Part shown: positions 44,941-52,561 of the stretch, piece by piece | Numbering within the stretch: position 1 is the stretch's first letter | Layout: the number at the start of each line of letters is the position of its first letter | Assembly: GCA_030728985.1 (NCBI GenBank) | Contig: JANQYI010000018.1 | Coordinates: 1-64,000 of the forward strand | Source of the DNA: Burkholderiaceae bacterium | Lineage (GTDB): Bacteria; Pseudomonadota; Gammaproteobacteria; Burkholderiales; Burkholderiaceae_B | Direction: 5' to 3' | Length of the DNA stretch: 64,000 bases | The notes under the pieces: generated by a model | What the model saw: the letters and a program-made list of their open reading frames with translations, nothing else | Told to the model about the DNA's origin: nothing | Database searches by the model: none | Position numbers and translations under genes: made by a program

Positions 44941-46350
44941 ATGCAAATGCTCAAGACAGATGTTGTCATTCTCGGAGCAGGTACGGCTGGCTTGTCCGCG
45001 TATCGCGCGGTAATCGCTGCAGGTAAAAAAGCGGTGCTCGTAGAGGGCGGAGCCTATGGAACGACGTGTGCCAGAGTCGGGTGCATGCCTTCCAAATTGT
45101 TGATTGCAGCAGCAGAGGCTGCGCATGCGGTTCGGCATACGGCGCCTTTTGGTGTGCATCTTGATGGCGTTGTCCGAATTGATGGTCGCGAGGTGATGGA
45201 CCGTGTCAAACGTGAGCGCGATCGTTTTGTTGGGTTTGTTCTCGACGATATTGAAAAAATTCCCGCTGGGGACAAGCTTCGCGGTTACGCAAAATTCGTC
45301 GCGCCCGGTGTACTGACCGTCGATCAACACACAGAAGTACATGCGCAGAGTGTGGTGATTGCGACTGGATCGAGCCCCTCCATCCCAGCGTCTTTCAGGG
45401 CTCTTGGCGACAGACTGATCGTCAATGATGATGTGTTTTACTGGGATGATTTGCCCAAGCGCGTTGTGGTCTTTGGACCAGGCGTGATTGGACTCGAACT
45501 GGGGCAAGCGCTTACAAGGCTAGGTGTCAGGGTGCGGGTTTTTGGCGCAAGAGGATCTTTGGGAGGTTTAAGCGATCCTGCGGTACGTCAGGTGGCAAAA
45601 CATATCTTCCAGCAGGAGTTTTACTTGGATCCGGATGCGCGTGTGCTCGAAACCAAGCGCGTGGGGGATGAGGTTGAGCTGCGTTACATCGCACTCGACA
45701 AGACGGAAAAAACAGAGCGTTTTGATTTTGCACTGATGGCCACGGGACGCAAACCGAATTTGGATTCACTGGATCTGGCGCTTGCCGGCGTCGTGAGGGA
45801 GGCCGGCAAATCGCCAAGCTTCAACCGAGAAACAATGCAAATCGCCGACTTGCCGATTTTTATCGCGGGGGATGTGAATGCGGATGTGCCGCTGTTGCAT
45901 GAGGCTGCCGATGAGGGAAAAATCGCAGGCACCAATGCGGCGAGATACCCTGAGGTGCAGCCCGGCTCGCGCCGTGCGGGATTGGGTGTTGTTTTTTCTG
46001 ATCCGCAAATTGCATTGGTGGGTCAATCTTTCGTCAAGCTTTTGCCTGAGTCGTTTGTGACGGGTATTGTGGATTTCACAGGTCAGGGACGCTCTCGCGT
46101 CATCCTCAAGAACAAAGGCCTCCTCCATGTTTACGCTGATCTGAAAACACGCAGATTTTTAGGTGCTGAGATGATCGGACCTAGCGCGGAACACCTCGGG
46201 CATTTGCTCGCGTGGGCCTTGCAGCAAGCACTCACGATTGATCGCATGCTGGAGATGCCCTTTTATCACCCCGTGATCGAGGAGGGAGTAAGGACTGCTT
46301 TGCGAGATGCAAAGAACAAGCTCGACCTAAGATCGCAGGGCATGTCTTAG
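44941..46350 (+). CDS. Dihydrolipoyl-dehydrogenase/mercuric-reductase-like flavoprotein
   Basis: A 469-residue class I pyridine-nucleotide disulfide oxidoreductase. The FAD motif is VVILGAGTAGLSAYRA, the redox cysteines are in TTCARVGCMPSKLL (CX4C), the NAD(P)H motif is VVFGPGVIGLELGQAL, FAD loop IFIAGDVNAD, and the C-terminal active-site His-Glu pair is in YHPVIEEG. It is not the lipoamide dehydrogenase of the pyruvate complex (that is lpdA at 56614) and lacks the C-terminal CC of MerA. Cotranscribed with copZ, it may reduce a copper-linked thiol; that is inference. Confidence 0.88.
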   Translation: MQMLKTDVVILGAGTAGLSAYRAVIAAGKKAVLVEGGAYGTTCARVGCMPSKLLIAAAEAAHAVRHTAPFGVHLDGVVRIDGREVMDRVKRERDRFVGFVLDDIEKIPAGDKLRGYAKFVAPGVLTVDQHTEVHAQSVVIATGSSPSIPASFRALGDRLIVNDDVFYWDDLPKRVVVFGPGVIGLELGQALTRLGVRVRVFGARGSLGGLSDPAVRQVAKHIFQQEFYLDPDARVLETKRVGDEVELRYIALDKTEKTERFDFALMATGRKPNLDSLDLALAGVVREAGKSPSFNRETMQIADLPIFIAGDVNADVPLLHEAADEGKIAGTNAARYPEVQPGSRRAGLGVVFSDPQIALVGQSFVKLLPESFVTGIVDFTGQGRSRVILKNKGLLHVYADLKTRRFLGAEMIGPSAEHLGHLLAWALQQALTIDRMLEMPFYHPVIEEGVRTALRDAKNKLDLRSQGMS

Positions 46351-46363
46351 GTCACGGCTACGC

Positions 46364-47011
46364 TCAGGACTTGCTGGCTCGTGTGAGTTCAAGCAGTTGA
46401 CGCAAGTCCTGAGTCACCACCTCAACCTTCTCTGTATCGGGTGCCAGCAGGCGGGCGCGTCCCGTCTTATCAAAAATAAAGACGCCGCGGCTATGGGTCA
46501 CATCGTAGATTTTGGCATCGTCACCCGGCTTGGGTTTTTCAATCTGATAGGCAACACGATAGCGACGTGCGAGCGCCGCAATTTGTTTTTCGTTACCGGT
46601 TAAACCAATCGCGTTTTTGTTAAATGCATTGACGTAGGCTTGCAGGACATCGGGCGTGTCGCGATGCGGATCGACGCTGACAAAGATAATGCGCACATCT
46701 TTCGCGTCATCGCCTAAGTTTTCCAAGACCTCGGTGAGTTGAGCCATGGTTGTCGGACAGACGTCGGGACAGCTGGCATAGCCAAAAAACATGAGGACCG
46801 TTTTGTCTTTGAGGTCCTGTTGAGTGATGGTTTTATTGCCTTCACCAGAGAGGGAAAACCGTAAGTCTGGTAAATGCCCAGATACATCATAGAGAGACCA
46901 TTTCTGAGTGGGATCTGAGCACCCGGCTAAAAACACGATGCTCAACGCCATGAGGCCCCTCAAGGCTCGCTTGATGATGGCGTTGAGTGGCATGCGTAAA
47001 AGATGAAACAT
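46364..47011 (-). CDS. SCO1/SenC family copper chaperone lipoprotein
   Basis: A 215-residue thioredoxin-fold protein anchored by a lipobox (LAGC, Cys31). Copper ligands are CPDVCP (Cys81, Cys85) and His173 in VTHSRG. SCO proteins deliver copper to, or reduce, the CuA site of cytochrome c oxidase in the periplasm. It converges with the flavoprotein gene (13-base gap) and follows the oligopeptidase gene by 14 bases on the same strand. The neighbouring copA/copZ genes add to a copper theme. Confidence 0.93.
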   Translation of the reverse strand: MFHLLRMPLNAIIKRALRGLMALSIVFLAGCSDPTQKWSLYDVSGHLPDLRFSLSGEGNKTITQQDLKDKTVLMFFGYASCPDVCPTTMAQLTEVLENLGDDAKDVRIIFVSVDPHRDTPDVLQAYVNAFNKNAIGLTGNEKQIAALARRYRVAYQIEKPKPGDDAKIYDVTHSRGVFIFDKTGRARLLAPDTEKVEVVTQDLRQLLELTRASKS

Positions 47012-47025
47012 AGTTAAGTTACCGG

Positions 47026-49125
47026 CTACGGCTGCGGCTGCATGGACGCATCGGGCTTGGACGCATCGAGCATGCCGCTATGACGCAGCAAAGCATCCAT
47101 CTTTGGGGGGCGACCGCGAAAGGCACTGAAGGACTCGGCAGCAGGTCGTGTGCCACCTACTGCCAGCACTTCACGACGAAACTTCATACCTGTTTCAGGG
47201 TCAAGCGTGCCGAGACTCGCGGCCGCTTGATGCGCGGAGGTTGCACTGCGCGCGGCGGCCTCTTCAAAGGCTTCGAAAGCATCTGCGGATAGCACTTCAG
47301 CCCATTTATAGCTGTAGTAACCCGCTCCATAGCCTCCCGCAAAGAGGTGGGAAAAGCTATGCGGAAACCGGTGCCAGCTAGGAGGACGCACCACGGCGAC
47401 TTCTTCTCTGACTTGCTCGAGTTGCGTGAGCACTTCAGCGATCGATAGACCTTGGACGCGATTATGCAATTGAATATCGAACAGTGAAAACTCGATCTGA
47501 CGCACGGTTTGCATGCCGCTTTGGAAATTGCGCGCGGCTTTCATTCGATCGTAAAGGTCTTTAGGCAGCGGCACCTTCGTGTCAACATGCGCGGTCAAGC
47601 GCTGAAGCACCTGCCACTCCCAGCAAAAGTTTTCCATAAACTGCGAAGGAAGCTCGATCGCGTCCCATTCAACGGCCGCAAACGCAGACACGCCGGTCTC
47701 GTCGACCTCGGAGAGCAGGGCGTGCAAGGCATGACCACTCTCATGGAACAGTGTAATGACGTCATCATGCGTGAGTAACGCAGGGCGATCGCCTTGTGGA
47801 CGGGCAAAATTGCAGGTCAGATAAATGACAGGTGTTTGAATCGTTGATAAACGTTTACGACGGCTACGTTCGCTATCGACCCACGCGCCGCCCTGCTTGC
47901 CTGAGCGCGCGTACAAATCCAAAATCAGATACCCCAGAATTTCGCCTGAAGGATGTTGAACGGCTGCCGCCCTGACATCTTCGTGCCAACCGCTCAAGGT
48001 GTAGGGGGTCAACTTGACGCCGAACAAGGTCTCGACCACCTCATACAAACCATTCAATACACGCGGTTCGGTAAAGTACTGCTTGACTTCATCTTCTGAG
48101 TACGCATAGCGTGCTTCACGCAAACGCTCCGAAGCATAGGGAATGTCCCATGGGTGCAGCTCGGTCAGTCCCAGCTCGCTGTTGGCAAAGGCTTTGAGCT
48201 CGGTGAGATCCCGTTCGGCAAAGGGTTTGGCACGTCGAGCGAGTTGGCGCAAAAAATCCATGACTTCTTCGGCGCTGTCGGCCATGCGGGTTTGCAGACG
48301 CAGGTCAGCAAAATGTTGAAAACCTAGGAGCTGCGATTCTTCGGCGCGCAAGGACAGTGCCTCTTCGATCAACGGTGAGTTATCCAAGCTCGTGTCACCC
48401 TGATCTGACGCTCGCGTTGCATAAGCATGGTAGAGGGTGCGGCGCAATTCGCGATCGTGCGCATATTGAATCACCGGCAGATAGCAGGGCATTTTGAGGT
48501 TGAGCGTCCAGCGCTCGGCCAGAGGGTCCTTGAGCGAAGCCAGGGTGTCTTCGGGAATGCCATCCAGTCGCTTGAGGTCATCGATCACGAGTGACCAGCG
48601 GTCGGTCGCATCAAGGACGTTTTCTGAAAACTTTTGTGAAACTTGAGATTGACGATCTGAGTTTGCGGCATAAAGAGCCCGCGCCTCGCCTTGTAATTCA
48701 ACGCCGCTGAGCTTGAAGTCGCGCAACGCAAGGTCAATCACCCGGCGACGAGCGGCAGACCATGTTGGAAACGCCTCGGCGTGACGCAAGCGCTGATACT
48801 GCTTGTAGAGACCTTCGTGCAGGCCGACCCAGGTTGAAAACTCACTGATCGGTCCGAGCATCTTGTTGTAGACGTCGCGCAATTCCGGGGTGTTGACAAC
48901 CGCATTCAAATGGCCGGCGATCGACCAGGCACGCCACAAAGGCTCTGACGCATCATCAAGCGGCATGACGATGGCATCCCAGGTAGGCGCCAGTGAGGGA
49001 TCGGCAGCGACATCGATGGCGGTTCGTGCTTTCGCAAGCAGCTGTTCGATGGCCTCACTGACGTGAGCGGGCGTAATCGACGCATAATCAACCAATGTAT
49101 TCATTGGGACTAGTAATGGATTCAT
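47026..49125 (-). CDS. prlC: Oligopeptidase A, M3 metallopeptidase family
   Basis: A 699-residue cytoplasmic zinc oligopeptidase of the thimet family. The zinc motif is HESGH (His461, Glu462, His465) in TLFHESGHALHALL, with the downstream FMENFCWEW glutamate region and the GGYGAGYYSYKWAEVLSADAF C-terminal motif. It degrades short peptides, including cleaved signal peptides. The ATG at 49125 is used; ATG 49104 is possible. It lies nine bases after the end of folD. Confidence 0.94.
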   Translation of the reverse strand: MNPLLVPMNTLVDYASITPAHVSEAIEQLLAKARTAIDVAADPSLAPTWDAIVMPLDDASEPLWRAWSIAGHLNAVVNTPELRDVYNKMLGPISEFSTWVGLHEGLYKQYQRLRHAEAFPTWSAARRRVIDLALRDFKLSGVELQGEARALYAANSDRQSQVSQKFSENVLDATDRWSLVIDDLKRLDGIPEDTLASLKDPLAERWTLNLKMPCYLPVIQYAHDRELRRTLYHAYATRASDQGDTSLDNSPLIEEALSLRAEESQLLGFQHFADLRLQTRMADSAEEVMDFLRQLARRAKPFAERDLTELKAFANSELGLTELHPWDIPYASERLREARYAYSEDEVKQYFTEPRVLNGLYEVVETLFGVKLTPYTLSGWHEDVRAAAVQHPSGEILGYLILDLYARSGKQGGAWVDSERSRRKRLSTIQTPVIYLTCNFARPQGDRPALLTHDDVITLFHESGHALHALLSEVDETGVSAFAAVEWDAIELPSQFMENFCWEWQVLQRLTAHVDTKVPLPKDLYDRMKAARNFQSGMQTVRQIEFSLFDIQLHNRVQGLSIAEVLTQLEQVREEVAVVRPPSWHRFPHSFSHLFAGGYGAGYYSYKWAEVLSADAFEAFEEAAARSATSAHQAAASLGTLDPETGMKFRREVLAVGGTRPAAESFSAFRGRPPKMDALLRHSGMLDASKPDASMQPQP

Positions 49126-49134
49126 GTTTGTAGC

Positions 49135-49989
49135 CTACCTTTGTTGAGCGCGTTCAGCGGCCTCGACCGTATTGACCAATAACATCGCAATCGTCATGGG
49201 TCCTACACCACCAGGCACGGGCGTGATAGCTCCGGCGACAGTTTTCACGCTTTCAAAATCCACATCGCCACAGAGCTTTCCCTCTGCATTACGGTTGATG
49301 CCGACATCAATCACAATCGCTCCAGCTTTGACCATGCTCGCATCAATCATTTTAGGCTTACCCGTGGCGACAACGACAATATCCGCGTGACGAGTGTGCC
49401 AACCCAGGTCTTTTGTTTTGGAGTTGCAAATCGTCACGGTAGCGCCTGCGCTTTGCAGCAGCATGGCCATCGGCTTTCCTACGATATTGCTCGCGCCAAT
49501 CACCACTGCGACGGCGCCCCGGATAGGGACTTGTTCGGCTTCGAGCATTTTCATGACACCGTAAGGTGTGCAGGGTCTAAAGAGCGGCTTGCCTGTCATG
49601 AGCAAGCCGGCATTGCTGATGTGAAAGCCATCGACATCTTTTTGCGCTGCGATCGCTTCGATCACCCGATGTGAATCAATGTGCGGTGGCAGAGGGAGCT
49701 GCACCAAAATACCGTGAATGGCAGGGTCGACATTCAAGGCGCGAACCCGCTCCAACAGAGACTCCTGTGTCATGTCAGAGGGGTATTGCTCAAGGACTGA
49801 GTGCAAACCCGCTTTTTCGCAGGCCGCTACTTTATTTTTGACATAGACTTGCGAGGCAGGATCGCTACCGACAAGAATCACAGCTAGACCCGGTTTCATG
49901 CCTGCTGCTGTCAGGTGTGCGGCTCGGTGGGCAACGTCCTCGCGAATCTTGGCGGCGAGTTTGACGCCGTCAATGACACGTGCCGTCAT
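49135..49989 (-). CDS. folD: Bifunctional methylenetetrahydrofolate dehydrogenase/cyclohydrolase
   Basis: A 284-residue enzyme that interconverts 5,10-methylene-, methenyl- and 10-formyl-tetrahydrofolate using NADP. Motifs: [67 protein letters not shown] (NADP site) and the C-terminal [19 protein letters not shown]. Its ATG overlaps the stop of the response-regulator gene (49986-49989), so translation is coupled to a two-component system. One-carbon units it provides feed purine synthesis, whose gene purL lies 8.5 kb away. Confidence 0.96.
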   Translation of the reverse strand: MTARVIDGVKLAAKIREDVAHRAAHLTAAGMKPGLAVILVGSDPASQVYVKNKVAACEKAGLHSVLEQYPSDMTQESLLERVRALNVDPAIHGILVQLPLPPHIDSHRVIEAIAAQKDVDGFHISNAGLLMTGKPLFRPCTPYGVMKMLEAEQVPIRGAVAVVIGASNIVGKPMAMLLQSAGATVTICNSKTKDLGWHTRHADIVVVATGKPKMIDASMVKAGAIVIDVGINRNAEGKLCGDVDFESVKTVAGAITPVPGGVGPMTIAMLLVNTVEAAERAQQR

Positions 49990-50612
49990 GCGGAGATCTC
50001 GGGCTTGGAGAGCGCGACTTTCATCAAATCCGCCACCGTCGTGACTTGAAGTTTTTCCATAATATTGGCGCGATGCGCCTCGACGGTTTTGATGCTGATG
50101 CCCAGATCGTCTGCAATTTGTTTGTTGAGACGTCCCGCGACAATACGCTCAAGCACCTGTTGTTCACGTGCGGTCAGACGCGCGAGCATGGCTTCATGTT
50201 CGCGTTGCGCTTGTGCCTGTGAAAGGCGCTCATTGGCTTGCTCGAACATGCGCCTCACGATTTCTCGCAAATCAGTTTCATCAAAGGGCTTTTCCAGAAA
50301 ATCGATCGCGCCCTTTTTTATGGTGGATACCGCCATCGGTACGTCGCCGTGACCCGTGATAAAGACAATGGGCATGGTCGATTTACGGGCAAGCAGTTGT
50401 TCTTGGAGCTCCAAGCCACTCATGCCGGGCATACGGACATCCACGATTAGAACGCCGGGGCGCTTTTCGTCATACTCGGCGAGAAAGCTCTCGCCGCTTG
50501 GAAAGACACGAACGCGGTAATTGTTGGCTTCGAGCAGCCAGCGCAGGGAGTCCCTCACGGCTTCGTCATCATCGACGATGTAAACGGTGCTCGCGGTTTG
50601 GGGTGTGTTCAT
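49986..50612 (-). CDS. FixJ/LuxR-family response regulator
   Basis: A 208-residue regulator. The receiver domain has [15 protein letters not shown], phospho-acceptor Asp58 in [12 protein letters not shown] and Lys108 in LEKPF. The C-terminal LuxR-type helix-turn-helix is [40 protein letters not shown]. It belongs to the FixJ/TodT/StyR group that controls respiratory or catabolic genes. The start overlaps the kinase stop by four bases and its end overlaps folD. Target genes are unknown. Confidence 0.93.
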   Translation of the reverse strand: MNTPQTASTVYIVDDDEAVRDSLRWLLEANNYRVRVFPSGESFLAEYDEKRPGVLIVDVRMPGMSGLELQEQLLARKSTMPIVFITGHGDVPMAVSTIKKGAIDFLEKPFDETDLREIVRRMFEQANERLSQAQAQREHEAMLARLTAREQQVLERIVAGRLNKQIADDLGISIKTVEAHRANIMEKLQVTTVADLMKVALSKPEISA

Positions 50613-52363
50613 ATGGATAACTCCTCGGACTGAAGGTGCTTTTGCGCCTCAAGGCTTGAGACGCAAGGTAGTGTAAAGCGAAAGGTTGTTCCGCCTTCGG
50701 GATTGCTGTCCGCCCAAAGACGGCCATGATGAGATTCGATAATCGTTCTGCAAATATTGAGGCCCATGCCTAGGCCCTCGGACTTGGTGCTAAAGAAAGG
50801 TTCGAATAAGCGTTCTGGATCGGACAGCCCGTGTCCACGATCCGTGACTGCAACTTCTATCTGATGATCATGCAGCGTCACACCAACCACAAGTGTTTCC
50901 ACTGCACTCTGCTCCATCGATTCCAGGCCGTTTTTTAGCAAATTCAATAAAACCTGTTCAATCAAAATCGGATCCGCAAAAACCTCGGGCAAATTTTCAG
51001 GCACCTTGTGACTAATCGCCACTTGACGCTTGCGGGAATGAATTTCAGCAAGACTGATGGCATTGTCCACCACGGTTTGAATCTGGATCGCCTGTCGCCG
51101 GGGCTCACTGCGTTTCACAAAATCTCGAATACGACTGATAATTTTGCCCGCACGCTGTGCTTGCGCCGCTGCTTTCTCCAAAGCGGGCAAGAGAGCCTCC
51201 GTCTTGACATTGCCTGACTTGACCATGGCGACCGCACCCATACTGTAGTTGGCGATCGCAGTCAGAGGTTGGTTCAGTTCGTGGGCTAACGAAGACGCCA
51301 TTTCACCCATGGTTGTCAAGCGGCTGGTGAGTTGAATCTTTTCTTGTTGAACTCTTGAGGCTTCTTCGTGTTGCCGGCGCTCTGTGATATCTCGCGCGAC
51401 TTGCAGCCTGACGCGCCGGCCGTCTGTCCAAGCCAACATTCGATGTTGAACCTCAAACCATCTCTGGACTGAAGCAGAAAATATCTCGACAGACTCGTCG
51501 GTATAACGTCCTCGTCGACCGGCTAACAACTCGTCGTGACCATTGGTCTGCGCACCGAAGAGACGTCGGTAAGTGCGGTTCGCAAACAAGAGCTCGAGAC
51601 CGTCATTGGTGTCCGCGGTCACAGAGATGGCATCGTCGAGCCCTTCAAGCACCGTCATGAATCGTTCGTGTGCTGCGGTTAGGGCCTCTCTGATTCGCTT
51701 GGGCTCGGTAATATCGGTCATGGAGGTCATCCAGCCGATTTGGTTGCTTTGCGGATCAAGGAGTGGCGAGACATACATGCGTGCGTTAAAACGCGAACCG
51801 TCTCGACGTTGCGCCTCGAGCTCTAAGCCACTGCTCGGCGCTTTACCCGCGAGGACACTTTCGAGCGTTTGCTGATGCGAGTCGTGCATCCCGGGGACCC
51901 AATAGGGGAAGGGAGGCAGTCTGCCGATGAGATCCGCTTCATTCCACCCGATCATGCGGCAAAACGCCGGATTGACATAAGCGATGCGTCCTTCGAGATC
52001 TAACACGCGCATCCCCGTTGACATGGAGTTTTCCATGGCGCGCCTAAAGCCTGTCTCGGCGATTAACGCGGCCTCGGCTTCAGAGCGATATCTTGTATAG
52101 CGCCACAAAATCAGCAGCGCGATCACAATCACCACCGATAGGGCAATGACCACCCAGATCAAACGGTGTTGGCGCATCTCCTGGTCGATCGTGATAAACA
52201 TCACGCTGCCGTCTTGAATACGCTGCAGCCAAAAGAACGCGCCCATCACGCACGCATATAGGATCAGGATTAGCATTGGCGTGAGCCAATACCAGCGACG
52301 CCGGCGAAGGCGAGCCTGATCTAAAAAGGGCGTAGCAATGACGGACTTAGGGGGGGCTGACAT
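50609..52363 (-). CDS. PAS-domain sensor histidine kinase
   Basis: A 584-residue inner-membrane kinase with helices at about 26-47 and 69-88 and a short periplasmic loop between. Two PAS-type sensory segments follow (about 105-220 and 235-330), the first with VNPAFCRMIGWNEADLIG. The phospho-accepting His361 is in SSLAHELNQPLTAIANY, of the FixL/DctB type; the ATP-binding part has NLLKNGLESM, VTDRGHGL and EGLGMGLNICRTIIESHHG. It should phosphorylate the FixJ-type regulator whose gene it overlaps. The signal is not evident and no haem-binding PAS residues can be assigned. Confidence 0.92.
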   Translation of the reverse strand: MSAPPKSVIATPFLDQARLRRRRWYWLTPMLILILYACVMGAFFWLQRIQDGSVMFITIDQEMRQHRLIWVVIALSVVIVIALLILWRYTRYRSEAEAALIAETGFRRAMENSMSTGMRVLDLEGRIAYVNPAFCRMIGWNEADLIGRLPPFPYWVPGMHDSHQQTLESVLAGKAPSSGLELEAQRRDGSRFNARMYVSPLLDPQSNQIGWMTSMTDITEPKRIREALTAAHERFMTVLEGLDDAISVTADTNDGLELLFANRTYRRLFGAQTNGHDELLAGRRGRYTDESVEIFSASVQRWFEVQHRMLAWTDGRRVRLQVARDITERRQHEEASRVQQEKIQLTSRLTTMGEMASSLAHELNQPLTAIANYSMGAVAMVKSGNVKTEALLPALEKAAAQAQRAGKIISRIRDFVKRSEPRRQAIQIQTVVDNAISLAEIHSRKRQVAISHKVPENLPEVFADPILIEQVLLNLLKNGLESMEQSAVETLVVGVTLHDHQIEVAVTDRGHGLSDPERLFEPFFSTKSEGLGMGLNICRTIIESHHGRLWADSNPEGGTTFRFTLPCVSSLEAQKHLQSEELSI

Positions 52364-52427
52364 GTTTTACGCAAAAAGACAGTTGGTGCATTTTAGTCAG
52401 GTTATGGTCGGGAATTCCCTATATACA

Positions 52428-52442
52428 TTTCATAATATGAAA
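52428..52442. promoter_or_regulatory. Inverted repeat in the aceE/kinase divergent region
   Basis: TTTCAT-AAT-ATGAAA is a short dyad in the 198-base gap between the PAS-kinase gene (minus) and aceE (plus), about 120 bases upstream of aceE. It could bind a regulator, but short A/T-rich dyads are common by chance. Confidence 0.3.
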
Positions 52443-52561
52443 ATACTTCTCGTCTTGTGAAATTTTTGTTGCCGCATGAATAAGATATACCTAGAATGCG
52501 GCAAATACCCAAAAAACAGTTAGGCTCTCATTTAAAAGAACCTATGAATCAGGAGATTCAC

